64,000 nucleotides of DNA from Aureibaculum flavum. Lineage in GTDB: Bacteria > Bacteroidota > Bacteroidia > Flavobacteriales > Flavobacteriaceae. A program made the position numbers and the translations under genes. Under the pieces are notes generated by a model. The model was not told where the DNA came from and made no database searches. It saw only the letters and a program-made list of their open reading frames with translations. Shown here one piece after another: positions 8,881-18,178 of this stretch. The stretch spans positions 372,001 to 436,000 of the forward strand of contig NZ_JAEHFJ010000002.1 of the NCBI RefSeq assembly GCF_016406085.1, read 5' to 3'. Numbering within the stretch: position 1 is the stretch's first letter; every line of letters starts with the position of its first letter.

Positions 8881-11523
8881 TTAGTTCGTTATCTTTATTT
8901 TTTTTGTTATTACCTGAGTCGATGATGCATCTGCAATTCCATTAAAAGAAGGCTGTTTACCTCCAATTGAGACGGTAACCATTCCTTTTCTAATTTCTGC
9001 TTCTCCATTTTCTTTTATATAGGCATATTTCTCTGAAGAAATATTAAATTTTACAATTTTTGTTTCACCAGCCTTTAACTGAATCCGCTTAAAACCAACT
9101 AGTGATCTAATTGGAGTTTTTTCGTTACTCTCATCTAACGACACATATAATTGCACTACTTCATCTCCATTTAACGCTCCTGCATTAGTAACTTCCACTG
9201 ATACTGGTATTTGTTCCCCAGTTTTTACGCCACTTGGCACAGCAAAATTTCGATATGTAAAGTTAGTATAACTTAATCCATGACCAAAAGGAAAAAGAGA
9301 TTTTCCTTTAAAAAATTTATAAGTTCTATTTTCCATGTCATAAGATTTAAAATCTGGCAGATCATCAACGGACTTATAAAAGGTAACTGGTAGTCTTCCT
9401 GCAGGGTTATAATCTCCAAATAATACATCAGCAATTGCATTACCACCAAACTCTCCGGGATACCATGCTTCTAAAATTGCTGGAATATTTTCACCTGCCC
9501 AATTTATTGCCAAGGCACTTCCATTCATTAAAACCAAAATAGTTGGTTTACCCAATGCTTGAATTTCTTTCATTAGTTTAATTTGCGACTTTGGTAATGT
9601 AATTTCAGAGCGATCTCCTTTATCAAAACCCTCTAAAACGACCGGCATTTCTTCGCCTTCAATTTCAGGAGACAAGCCTAAACAAAGTATAATAACTTCT
9701 GCTTTTTTAGCGACTTCAATTGCAGGCTTTAATAAATCCTTATCTGTTTTAGCCCACAATAAATGTACTTGCGAATCTGTATGATGGTTCGTATATTCAA
9801 TTTTTACAGTATATGCTTTTCCTTTTTCCAAATCCGCATCAAAATACCCCGTTTTAGGTTCGTGTTCATCAGTAAAATCAATTCTTAATGAATCATTAAA
9901 GTAAACTTTACCTCCAGTTCTCGCTTTAAGACCAATTCTATATTTACCTGTTTCTTCTGGAATTAACTCCCCTGTCCACTTGACTGAAAAATTATCACTT
10001 TTCAATTCTTTTATGGGCTTTTTTATTAACCAGCTAAAATCTACCATAACATCATTTCTACTAAATACTGGTTTCCCATCAAAATTTTCATTTTGATAAT
10101 ACTCACCATTTAAACCATTTACTTCTCCATTTTTAAGATTAGCTGATGGAATTGCAGTCAATAATGGCCAACCCGCAGCAATTTCACTTCCTTGAGAATA
10201 ATACACTTTTGCATTTGGCAACTTGCTTGTTATTGCTTTTAAAGGTGTTATTTTATTATGTGGAGTTCCGTGGTAATTACCTAATAGAACTTGTTCAAAA
10301 TCTGCATTTGGGCCAATAACAGCAATGGATTTGATATTTTTATTTAAGGGTAAAATATTATTCTCATTTTTTAACAATACCATTGCCTCTCTTGCTGCTT
10401 TTTCAGATAATGCATAATGCTCTGGACTACACACGACACTATAAGGTATTTTTGCCCATTTTACATTTTCATCTCCATCAAACATTCCTAATTTAAAACG
10501 AGCCATAAACAATCTCGATAACGCTAAGTCTATTTTATCTTCTTTAATGATATCTTTTAAAACCGCTTCCGTTAAGTTTGGATCAAAAACACTACCGCAA
10601 TTTAAATCTGTACCTCTATCAACCGCCAATGCAGCAGCTTCTTCTGGAGTGTCAACAAGCTCATGTTTGTTTGGCTCCCAAAAATCACTAATTGCCCAAC
10701 AGTCAGAAACTACATATCCGTCAAACTTCCACTCGTTACGTAATATATCTGTTAATAATAGATTACTACCACAACAGGCTTCATCATTATAACGATTATA
10801 TGCACACATTACAGAATGTACTTTGGCGTCATTAACCGCCGCCTCAAATGCAGGTAAATAGGTTTGACGTAAATCACGATTAGAGGTGTGATAATTATCC
10901 TCATGTCTTGACTTTTCAGGACCACTATGTACCGCAAAATGTTTTGCTGTTGCTATAACTTTTAAATATTTTGGATCATCTCCTTGTAATGCCTTAATAA
11001 AATTAACTGCCATTTGACTCGTTAAAAAAGGATCTTCACCATATGTTTCTTGACCTCTACCCCATCTAGGATCTCTAAATATATTGATGTTAGGTGACCA
11101 AAATGTTAATCCCTGATAAATACCTCTTCTATTACTATTTGCAAAACTATGATGCTTTGCTCTTGCTTCATCAGATATTGCTGAACCTACCTTAAACATC
11201 AAATCCGGATTCCAAGTAGCACCCATACCGATTGCCTGAGGAAAAACAGTAGCTTCACCGGCTCTAGCAACACCGTGAAGGCATTCGTTCCACCAATTGT
11301 AGGTAGGTATGCCCAAACGAGATATTGCTGGAGCATCATATCTCATTTGAGACACCTTTTCTTTTAAGGTCATTTGAGAAATTAAATCAGCCACACGCTC
11401 TTCATTCGAAAGCGATGTATTTTGAAATTTAAATTGGCTTTGACTGAAGGAATTTAACACTCCAAAAAAGAACATTATAACTAATGCTATACTTGGTTTT
11501 TTAAAATGTGAAATGAGTTTCAT
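8881..11523 (-). CDS. GH3 beta-glycosidase with PA14 domain
   Basis: An 880-residue exported glycoside hydrolase of family GH3. Order: signal peptide (about 1-27, ending FSQS); GH3 N-terminal barrel with YNWWNECLHGVAR near residue 75 and catalytic nucleophile Asp274 in VVSDCWAISD; GH3 C-terminal sandwich interrupted by a PA14 domain (about 470-600); and a fibronectin-III-like tail. The NWWNECLHG signature and the SDC nucleophile motif are typical of the beta-xylosidase/beta-glucosidase branch with PA14 inserts, so the exo-substrate could be xylose, glucose or galactose. It heads the operon with transketolase and transaldolase. No lipobox is seen, which suggests a soluble periplasmic or secreted enzyme. 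Exact specificity is uncertain. Confidence 0.93.
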   Translation of the reverse strand: MKLISHFKKPSIALVIMFFFGVLNSFSQSQFKFQNTSLSNEERVADLISQMTLKEKVSQMRYDAPAISRLGIPTYNWWNECLHGVARAGEATVFPQAIGMGATWNPDLMFKVGSAISDEARAKHHSFANSNRRGIYQGLTFWSPNINIFRDPRWGRGQETYGEDPFLTSQMAVNFIKALQGDDPKYLKVIATAKHFAVHSGPEKSRHEDNYHTSNRDLRQTYLPAFEAAVNDAKVHSVMCAYNRYNDEACCGSNLLLTDILRNEWKFDGYVVSDCWAISDFWEPNKHELVDTPEEAAALAVDRGTDLNCGSVFDPNLTEAVLKDIIKEDKIDLALSRLFMARFKLGMFDGDENVKWAKIPYSVVCSPEHYALSEKAAREAMVLLKNENNILPLNKNIKSIAVIGPNADFEQVLLGNYHGTPHNKITPLKAITSKLPNAKVYYSQGSEIAAGWPLLTAIPSANLKNGEVNGLNGEYYQNENFDGKPVFSRNDVMVDFSWLIKKPIKELKSDNFSVKWTGELIPEETGKYRIGLKARTGGKVYFNDSLRIDFTDEHEPKTGYFDADLEKGKAYTVKIEYTNHHTDSQVHLLWAKTDKDLLKPAIEVAKKAEVIILCLGLSPEIEGEEMPVVLEGFDKGDRSEITLPKSQIKLMKEIQALGKPTILVLMNGSALAINWAGENIPAILEAWYPGEFGGNAIADVLFGDYNPAGRLPVTFYKSVDDLPDFKSYDMENRTYKFFKGKSLFPFGHGLSYTNFTYRNFAVPSGVKTGEQIPVSVEVTNAGALNGDEVVQLYVSLDESNEKTPIRSLVGFKRIQLKAGETKIVKFNISSEKYAYIKENGEAEIRKGMVTVSIGGKQPSFNGIADASSTQVITKKIKITN

Positions 11524-11615
11524 AAACGTTGTGATAAATTAAATAGTTAGATTTTTTTGATAATAGCTCCAAAGCTTTTCCGTTTCAATTTTGAATTCAC
11601 CTTTGGTTTCTGGTA

Positions 11616-11623
11616 CAAATTTA
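11616..11623 (-). promoter_or_regulatory. Candidate -7 element ahead of the GH3 operon
   Basis: On the minus strand it reads TAAATTTG, a full TAnnTTTG match, 93 bases ahead of the GH3 start and downstream of the preceding terminator. The nearest TTG that could serve as a -33 element is about 26 bases away, further than usual. Confidence 0.33.
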
Positions 11624-11730
11624 CACCTAGGTTTATCTAATACTTATCACAAATCAATCAACCTATAAGACAAATGATGCGTCTAATTAATTTACAATTA
11701 AATTTATAACAATTGTGGTATTTCAAAATA

Positions 11731-11764
11731 CACAAAAGTGCTAAATTTATAAATAATTTAGCAC
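11731..11764 (-). terminator. Probable terminator after the anhydrosugar catabolic genes
   Basis: A 9-10-bp stem (11738-11747 with 11755-11764) with a short loop. On the minus strand it is followed directly by TTTTGTGTATTTTG. It lies 400 bases past the aldolase stop, in the right orientation to end the operon of aldolase, dehydrogenase and cycloisomerase. Confidence 0.55.
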
Positions 11765-12165
11765 CCTAAATAATGATTAAAAAACGCAGTTGAAGAAATT
11801 TGATTAAGGAAAGTTATGGTAATCTTTTGAAAACGTTTTTATTTTGAAGTGTCCGTTTAATCTTCAAATCAACCCCAAAATAAGGTATGCGAAATGAAGT
11901 TAAATTCATTATAAACTTAAGCTTTAAGAAATTCTAAGTTGTAGTAATTTAAAAAAGGATAAATTATGTTTTAGACATGACACCAATAACCATGACTGAC
12001 CACTTATAACAACTTCTATTTAAAAATATTTCAGCCCATTTTACAATCCAAATAAAAATCATTAGGATTGTAAAGTTCACTGTGGATAAAACATATAAGC
12101 CTACCCACTGAAGTAGTTGAGTTTTAAATTTACTAAGTTCCTCTACGTTTATGAATCAAGTAATT

Positions 12166-12930
12166 TTAGCTCCTCAGCTGACTTGTTATTTCTTTAAAAG
12201 TATTCATTACTAAACCAACATCTACCGAATAAGAAATATATTGTACTCCAATATCTTTCCACATCTTTGCTTTTTCTGGAGACTCAGTAAATGTTCCAAT
12301 AAACTTGCCATACTTTTTAGCTATTTCTACAGCACTTTTCATGGCATTAACTACTTTAGGGTCGTTAACCTGACCAGGAACTCCACAAGACTGAGATAAG
12401 TCATAAGGCCCCAAGAAGATCACATCAATCCCATCTACTTGTGCAATTTCCTCTAAGTTGTTAATACCTTCCATTCCTTCAATATGAATAATGGTAGTAA
12501 TATCATCATTTGCTTTTCCAAAATGATCTGGAGCACTAATGTTTGTATATTCTGCTGCTCTTACATAACGACACATCCCTCTTTCTCCCTTAGGATAAAA
12601 CTTAGTAGCCCTTACTACCTTTTCAGCATCAGCTTTTTTACATATTTGAGGTATTTGAATGCACTTAGCACCAACATCTAAGGTTCTAAGAATTAGTGTC
12701 TCAGAATTTTCTGTAACCCGCACAACTGGAGTAATTCCTCTAGCTTCAGCAGCTCTAATCATATTCTGAAGCGATTCAATACTGAAAGGACCATGTTCCA
12801 TATCAATAATTACAAAGTCAAAACCACTTAATGCAGCGATTTCTACAATTGCAGGATCTTGAATTTTACAAAAAGGACCAAATACCGTTTTACCCTCCTT
12901 TAAACTATTTTGTAATACATTTTTACTCAT
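12166..12930 (-). CDS. HpcH/HpaI-type class II aldolase (2-keto-3-deoxy-sugar-acid aldolase)
   Basis: A 254-residue metal-dependent pyruvate aldolase of the HpaI/GarL/YfaU group. Visible hallmarks are the DMEHG motif (Asp43, Glu45, catalytic His46), a following Arg in VVRVTE, the metal-binding Glu in HIEGMEG, and the Asp in FLGPYDLS. Family members split 2-keto-3-deoxy acids into pyruvate and an aldehyde. With the cycloisomerase and dehydrogenase just upstream (3 and 13 bases apart), the expected substrate is 2-keto-3-deoxy-galactonate, giving pyruvate and glyceraldehyde. The known anhydrogalactose route uses a kinase and a phospho-aldolase at this step instead; neither is in this window. The substrate is inferred from context, the family is secure. 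Confidence 0.88.
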   Translation of the reverse strand: MSKNVLQNSLKEGKTVFGPFCKIQDPAIVEIAALSGFDFVIIDMEHGPFSIESLQNMIRAAEARGITPVVRVTENSETLILRTLDVGAKCIQIPQICKKADAEKVVRATKFYPKGERGMCRYVRAAEYTNISAPDHFGKANDDITTIIHIEGMEGINNLEEIAQVDGIDVIFLGPYDLSQSCGVPGQVNDPKVVNAMKSAVEIAKKYGKFIGTFTESPEKAKMWKDIGVQYISYSVDVGLVMNTFKEITSQLRS

Positions 12931-12932
12931 AA

Positions 12933-14387
12933 TTATAATGCTGAAGTTACACGTTTTTTAACTAAATAATCTTCTAAAGCGAGATGAGAACAGTCATGTC
13001 CAAGACCACTATTTTTAAATCCACCATGTGGTAAATAAATAGCATATTTTACACCATTAATTTGAATTTCTCCAAATTCTAGATCTTCTGTAAATCTTTC
13101 AATTCTCTTGTTATTATTTGTAAAAATGTAAGAAGCTAAACCAAATTCTGTATCATTTGCTAATTCTAAAACTTCATCATCAGTATCAAAAGGCATTACA
13201 CCTGCTACTGGTCCAAAAATTTCTTCTCTAAACAATTTCATCTCTGTTGTAGTGCCTGAAACTATTGTTGGTTGAAACCAGTTTCCTCCTTCAGGTAATT
13301 CTTCAGGTATCTTACCACCATATTCTAATGTAGCACCTTTACTTACAGCATCTTCTATTAATTCAAACATTCTATCTCTAGCATCTCTAGATGCTAAGGG
13401 GCCCATAAAAACATCTTGATTTTCTTTAATACCAAAACCTATTTTTAATTCTGAAGCTCTTTTTACATACGCTTTTAAAAACTTATCATAGATACTTTTG
13501 TGAACAAAAATTCTATTTGCAGCCACACAAATTTGACCTGTATTACCAAATTTCAATCCAATTGCAAGGTCTAGAGCTAAATCTAAATCTGCATCCTCAA
13601 AAACAATAAAAGGAGCATTTCCTCCTAATTCCATTCCTAATTTTTTGATTGAAGTTGTACTATCTGCAATTATTCTTTGACCCGTTTGTGTAGAGCCAAT
13701 CATCGTAATTACTGCTGGTATTTTACTTGTAGTCATTGGTGTTGCAACTTCTCTACTAGAACCTGCTAAAATAGTAACAACTCCTGCCGGAAAATTGATA
13801 CTATGTAAAATTTCACCAACCATATAGGCTGATAATGGTGCTAATGTGGACGGTTTTATGATTAAAGAACAACCAGAAGCTAATGCTGGCCCTATTTTAT
13901 AACCAACATTTAATAACGGAAAGTTCCATGCTAAATAAGCTAAGGCCACTCCTGCTGGTTTAGAAATCATTTTATGCGTATGTGTTCCTTCATAATCAGG
14001 AATCTGTTCTTCCCTCATATTTTTCATTGCATTAGGATACCATTCTAATGCTTCTGTTAGTCTTAAAATATCTTCTTCAGAACCTGCATAGGTTTTTCCC
14101 ATTTCATGCACCATGGCATTTCTTAACTCGTCTTCTTTTTCTAAAATCGCATCACGCAATTTAAGCATCCATACTGTTCTTTCTTCTAATGAAAGTTTAG
14201 ACCAAAATTTAAAACCTTTTTGTGAAGATATCAATGCTTTTTCGGCATCTGCTTTTCCCGCTTTAGCTACCTGAGCAATTACTTCTCCTGTTGCAGGGCA
14301 AATAACATCTTCTCTTTCCCCACTAACCGCATCAACTAATTGACCGTCAATGTATAATTTTTTATACCCGAAATTTTGAGTTTTCAT
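12933..14387 (-). CDS. NAD(P)-dependent aldehyde dehydrogenase, likely 3,6-anhydrogalactose dehydrogenase
   Basis: A 484-residue ALDH-superfamily enzyme, closest in look to the succinate-semialdehyde/lactaldehyde branch. Catalytic residues are present: Asn155 (AWNFP), Lys178 (IIKPS), Glu253 (MELGG) and the nucleophile Cys287 (GNTGQICVA). There is no signal peptide, so it is cytoplasmic. It ends 2 bases before the aldolase start and begins 12 bases after the cycloisomerase stop, so the three are one unit. In known anhydrogalactose pathways a dehydrogenase of this superfamily oxidises 3,6-anhydrogalactose to 3,6-anhydrogalactonate. The D- or L-form cannot be read from the sequence; the linked GH127 favours the D-form of carrageenan. 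Confidence 0.87.
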   Translation of the reverse strand: MKTQNFGYKKLYIDGQLVDAVSGEREDVICPATGEVIAQVAKAGKADAEKALISSQKGFKFWSKLSLEERTVWMLKLRDAILEKEDELRNAMVHEMGKTYAGSEEDILRLTEALEWYPNAMKNMREEQIPDYEGTHTHKMISKPAGVALAYLAWNFPLLNVGYKIGPALASGCSLIIKPSTLAPLSAYMVGEILHSINFPAGVVTILAGSSREVATPMTTSKIPAVITMIGSTQTGQRIIADSTTSIKKLGMELGGNAPFIVFEDADLDLALDLAIGLKFGNTGQICVAANRIFVHKSIYDKFLKAYVKRASELKIGFGIKENQDVFMGPLASRDARDRMFELIEDAVSKGATLEYGGKIPEELPEGGNWFQPTIVSGTTTEMKLFREEIFGPVAGVMPFDTDDEVLELANDTEFGLASYIFTNNNKRIERFTEDLEFGEIQINGVKYAIYLPHGGFKNSGLGHDCSHLALEDYLVKKRVTSAL

Positions 14388-14399
14388 TCGTTTTTTATT

Positions 14400-15563
14400 T
14401 TAATATTTTTCAATTACATCTTGTTTAGATGTTTCACAGATTGTATACTTACGTAAAACCTCCTCATCTATATCAATACCTAATCCTGGCCTATTAGGAA
14501 CCTCTAACATACCATCTTTCATCTTTAATTTTGGAAACGATAAATTGTCTCTTAAACCATTTTCTGTTTGATCAAATTCCATCAAAAAATCGGGTTGATA
14601 CATTCTTCCAGGAATAGATTCTATATTGGCTATAAAATGCAAAGCTACATGCAAGCCAATTGAAGTACCCCATGTGTGAGGTATTAAATCAATACCATTT
14701 GTACTTGCTAAAGCAGCTATCCTTTTTGCTTCAGTTAAACCTCCACTTGCACAAATATCTGGTTGAAGAATGTCTACTGATTTATTTTTGATTAACTCAT
14801 TAAAGCCAAATCTTAAATATTCACATTCGCCACCAGCTATAGGAATACTTGTTCGTTGTCTTAACTCGTTATACTGTTCATAAAACTCAGGTGAAATTGG
14901 CTCTTCAAACCAAGCGATATCATATTTTTCTATTTTTATTGAAAGTTCAACGGCTTCTCTAAACGTATAGGCATGATTAGAATCGACCATAAGTTGTATA
15001 TCTGGCCCTATAGTTTCTCTAATTAATTTAACATTAGCTACATCTTGTTTAATACCAAGACCAACTTTCATTTTTATAGCTTTATATCCTTGAGAAACAT
15101 AAAGTTTAGCTTCTTCAACAAAACCATCCGAAAAATCGTTATGATTTGTAAAATATAAACCTGTTGCATAGGGTTGTATTTTTTTTCTATGAGCTCCACC
15201 TAATAAAGTTGAAACAGGAAGATTTAAAATTTTACCTTTTAAATCCCAAATAGCAATATCAATTGCACTTAAAGAGGCCATGTAAACACCACGTCTAGAA
15301 AAATCTAAGGTCTTTCGGTACATTTTGTTCCAAATGACTTCGTTTTCTAACGGGTTTTCACCAATAACGGTGGGTTTTAAAAGTTTAATACCAGCTTCTA
15401 CCATTGTTGCAGGACCATAAGCTTCGCCCCAACCATACTGGCCATTAGATGCTGTTACTTTAACAATACATATACACCGTTCGGAATATTCCCATTGCGA
15501 AAAGAAAAAACTTTTTGATAGTGTGTCTTTAAGGACAAATGCTTCTATTTTTTCAATTGTCAT
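14400..15563 (-). CDS. Enolase-superfamily enzyme, likely 3,6-anhydrogalactonate cycloisomerase
   Basis: A 387-residue member of the mandelate racemase/muconate lactonising group. The barrel ligands are visible: the KxK pair Lys164/Lys166 (IKMKVG), metal ligands Asp194 (MVDSNH), a Glu of the FEEP motif (220-221) and Glu246 (GGECE), then Asp269 (QPDI) and the general acid/base His296 (PHTWG). This layout allows proton abstraction next to a carboxylate. In anhydrogalactose catabolism a cycloisomerase of this superfamily opens the 3,6-anhydro bridge of anhydrogalactonate to give 2-keto-3-deoxy-galactonate. The gene starts the three-gene catabolic unit and is followed by the dehydrogenase and aldolase. 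Other sugar-acid dehydratase activities in the same group cannot be excluded. Confidence 0.86.
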   Translation of the reverse strand: MTIEKIEAFVLKDTLSKSFFFSQWEYSERCICIVKVTASNGQYGWGEAYGPATMVEAGIKLLKPTVIGENPLENEVIWNKMYRKTLDFSRRGVYMASLSAIDIAIWDLKGKILNLPVSTLLGGAHRKKIQPYATGLYFTNHNDFSDGFVEEAKLYVSQGYKAIKMKVGLGIKQDVANVKLIRETIGPDIQLMVDSNHAYTFREAVELSIKIEKYDIAWFEEPISPEFYEQYNELRQRTSIPIAGGECEYLRFGFNELIKNKSVDILQPDICASGGLTEAKRIAALASTNGIDLIPHTWGTSIGLHVALHFIANIESIPGRMYQPDFLMEFDQTENGLRDNLSFPKLKMKDGMLEVPNRPGLGIDIDEEVLRKYTICETSKQDVIEKY

Positions 15564-15717
15564 AATTATAATCTTTATTAATGCAGCCTTAATGAAGCAA
15601 ACAATTAACCTTTAATTTTAAGAAATAAAATTAACCATTTCTTCCTCGTTAATATTCACAATTTTATCTTAAACTAATCATATATTACCCCTTTTATCAT
15701 CTTAAAAAATCAATGAA

Positions 15718-17199
15718 TTAAGGTATTAGACTAAAGGTTTTATCAAAATGAGGCATACTATCTTTTCTCCATTCTATGCCTGTTTTTTCATCGTGAAACC
15801 ATTTTGGTTGCATATGTGTTTTACTCCATTCTTCCGTCTTTAACACGAGTTCCTTTAAGATGTCAGGATGACTATCACTTAGGTCATTTTTTTCAGCTAA
15901 ATCTTCATCTATATTAAATAATTGCCAAGGTTTCTGTTCAACTTTTAATGCTTTCCATTGATTATGCCTTGCACCAACATCGGTATACCCTTCACGATGA
16001 CGTAAAACATAAATATTCTCATCTTTGTGTGCATTTTTTCCAGCTAAAAAGTCATTCCAAATATCTTTTCCATCTAGCTTTTTTCCTTCAGGAATTTTAG
16101 CATTTGCAAGTCCTGCAAAAGTTGGATAAAAATCTAAAGCAGATACGGGATAGTCAAAACGTTTTCCAGCTGGCACTTTATTTGGCCAATGAAAAAACAT
16201 AGGCACTCTATAACCACCCTCTTGAGTACTGCCTTTACCTTTACTTAAAGGATAATTGGTAGCTCCTTGAGTTGTTTTACCTCCATTATCACTTAAGAAA
16301 ACAATTAGCGTATTCTCAAACTGTCCCGTTGCCTTTAAGGCCTCTTCAATTTCATTTACACCGCGATCAACAGCATAGACCATAGCAGCATAGGTTCTGC
16401 GTTTTTCATCTTTAATAGCCGCAAATTTTTCTAAATCTTCCTTCTTTGCTTCTAAAGGAACATGTGGTGCATTATAAGAAAGATACAAGAAAAATGGCTT
16501 TTCTTTTTTTGACGCATCCTTCACAAACCGAATTGCTTCATGAGATAGTGCATCTGTTAGATATTCAGTTTCACGCACCTCTTTACCATTATGTTCTAAA
16601 GGCACTAAATATTCAAAAATAACTTTTACACCTTGCTTTTTTTGTTTTTCATATGTAGCTAAATACTCCTCTGGAAAATATTTATGTCCACCACCAAGGA
16701 ATCCGTAAAAATCATCAAAGCCACGATTATTAGGATGATATTGAGGCGTTGAACCGAGATGCCATTTACCCATAACTCCCGTTTCATAACCAGATTCTTG
16801 TAAAACCTTACTTATAAATGTTTCATTCAAATCAACACCCTTTCCAATGGTTTCACTATTAGGTGGTAAGTTAAATTGGGCCCCAATTTTATGAGAATAT
16901 CGCCCAGTCATTAAACTAGTTCTACTCGGTCCACAAAATGGATGTGCAACATAAGCTGAAGAAAAAATGGTTCCGTCTTTAGCTAATTTGTCTAATGCCG
17001 GAGTCTTAATGTCTTTTGCTCCATTAAAACCAACATCCGAATACCCAAGATCATCACAAAGTATCACTAAAATATTAGGTCTTTCTACAATTTTATCTTG
17101 CTTATCAACTTTCGCTATTTCTTTTGATTTTGGCTGAGAACAGCCACCTATGAATGTAGCAACCCCAATTATAATTAATATAAATTTTTTCATAATCAT
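15718..17199 (-). CDS. S1 sulfatase, lipoprotein (CGPSR)
   Basis: A 493-residue formylglycine sulfatase. Cys89 in FCGPSRTSLMTG is the residue converted to formylglycine. The metal ligands include the DD of ILCDDLGYSD and the D-N of FLSDNGG, and GKWHLG carries the conserved Lys and His. A lipobox IGGC (Cys20) follows a clean signal; the start could also be the ATG two codons in, which gives an even more typical signal. Its overall look is that of the arylsulfatase A/GalNAc-6-sulfatase branch, which includes carrageenan sulfatases. It lies 22 bases after a GH16 gene and 154 bases before the cycloisomerase gene. The sulfate position removed is not determinable. Confidence 0.93.
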   Translation of the reverse strand: MIMKKFILIIIGVATFIGGCSQPKSKEIAKVDKQDKIVERPNILVILCDDLGYSDVGFNGAKDIKTPALDKLAKDGTIFSSAYVAHPFCGPSRTSLMTGRYSHKIGAQFNLPPNSETIGKGVDLNETFISKVLQESGYETGVMGKWHLGSTPQYHPNNRGFDDFYGFLGGGHKYFPEEYLATYEKQKKQGVKVIFEYLVPLEHNGKEVRETEYLTDALSHEAIRFVKDASKKEKPFFLYLSYNAPHVPLEAKKEDLEKFAAIKDEKRRTYAAMVYAVDRGVNEIEEALKATGQFENTLIVFLSDNGGKTTQGATNYPLSKGKGSTQEGGYRVPMFFHWPNKVPAGKRFDYPVSALDFYPTFAGLANAKIPEGKKLDGKDIWNDFLAGKNAHKDENIYVLRHREGYTDVGARHNQWKALKVEQKPWQLFNIDEDLAEKNDLSDSHPDILKELVLKTEEWSKTHMQPKWFHDEKTGIEWRKDSMPHFDKTFSLIP

Positions 17200-17221
17200 A
17201 TGTTTGTTATTATTTTCCGTA

Positions 17222-18166
17222 TTACTTTTTTTGCCAAACTCTTATATACTCAATTTCAAAATCAACAGCACCATCTTCTCCAACTTCTTCCTTTGAATCT
17301 GGAACGCCATGCCATGGAAATGTTTCTTGATCAAACCAGATTTTTACCGGTTTTGTAATCACAAAATTATCCTCAGGTCCATTACCTCCATTATTATTTT
17401 TTACATCGTCATGGGCATTTATTGTTTCTTTTGAAACATTACGAAACAACTTGCCATCAATATAAATTGCAACCCCTTCTTCACTCCATTCATATCCATA
17501 AACATGAAAATCATCAGCTACTCTAAATCCTAAATCGTGATATTCTGTATACGTAGTTTTACCTCCACCTGCAGAAGACCAATCATGAATAGACCACCAC
17601 AATTCTCGTTCTTTTCCGTTGGCTTCTTTTTCTGCTTGTTTATGATCTCCAAACATTTCGAAAAAATCGAATTCAGAACCATTTCCTGTTGCCCAAAACG
17701 AACTTGTAACTTCGGCATCAGCGGCTTTGCTTTTTACTTCAATATACCCATACAGCAGTTCCTTTTTTGTAATTACCGCTGCAGTAGTAATATACTCATA
17801 TGGATCTCCATCTTTATCAACTTTAGGATTAAAATTATAATTGGGTTGCCATCTGGTTTCTAACTTCAATTTCCCATCTTCTAATTTTACATTTTCTGTT
17901 GAAAACTGAGAGGGAGCTCTCCCTTTAAAATTAGATTGAAAGACTCCATTTCTTCCCTGAATTAACCATTTTGATTCATCTAATTGGACAGCATCAAACT
18001 CATCACTTAATGCTTCTATGAATTTCCAATTTCCATTATTAGATAGATCAGAAGCGGGTTCAAACTTATTTATTTCCACCGTATCAATCTTATTCTGATG
18101 CTCACTTTTTTGGCATGAAACAAAAAACAGTACCAGAATAAAAACCGTAATAGTTGTGCTTTTCAT
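17222..18166 (-). CDS. GH16 endo-galactanase, lipoprotein
   Basis: A 314-residue glycoside hydrolase of family GH16, a beta-jelly-roll enzyme that cuts beta-linked galactans from within. The catalytic ExDxxE signature is EFDFFE: nucleophile Glu165, Asp167 and acid/base Glu170. The lipobox FVSC (Cys18) predicts attachment to the outer membrane. The start of the mature domain (a DEFDA..LDESKW motif) and the GRAPSQFS segment resemble the two larger GH16 proteins at 26956-29961, but this one lacks their C-terminal module. It sits between two sulfatase genes, 12 and 22 bases apart. Agarase, porphyranase, kappa-carrageenase and furcellaranase all belong here; carrageenan-type activity is favoured by context only. 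Confidence 0.9.
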   Translation of the reverse strand: MKSTTITVFILVLFFVSCQKSEHQNKIDTVEINKFEPASDLSNNGNWKFIEALSDEFDAVQLDESKWLIQGRNGVFQSNFKGRAPSQFSTENVKLEDGKLKLETRWQPNYNFNPKVDKDGDPYEYITTAAVITKKELLYGYIEVKSKAADAEVTSSFWATGNGSEFDFFEMFGDHKQAEKEANGKERELWWSIHDWSSAGGGKTTYTEYHDLGFRVADDFHVYGYEWSEEGVAIYIDGKLFRNVSKETINAHDDVKNNNGGNGPEDNFVITKPVKIWFDQETFPWHGVPDSKEEVGEDGAVDFEIEYIRVWQKK

Positions 18167-18178
18167 TTCTAGTGTTTA

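Larger units (their letters stand above)
11524..12165. other. Gene-free stretch between GH3 and aldolase genes
   Basis: About 640 bases with no convincing open frame. The half nearest the aldolase gene has nothing recognisable. The other half carries a terminator-like hairpin (11731-11764) for the operon arriving from the right, then a possible promoter (11616-11623) for the GH3 operon. This marks a transcription-unit boundary. Confidence 0.6.

Noticed and set aside
15564-15717. A terminator between the sulfatase and cycloisomerase genes
   Set aside because: Only an 8-bp stem of pure A-T pairs can be drawn around 15620. It has no GC pairs and no proper T-run, so it is too weak to call.
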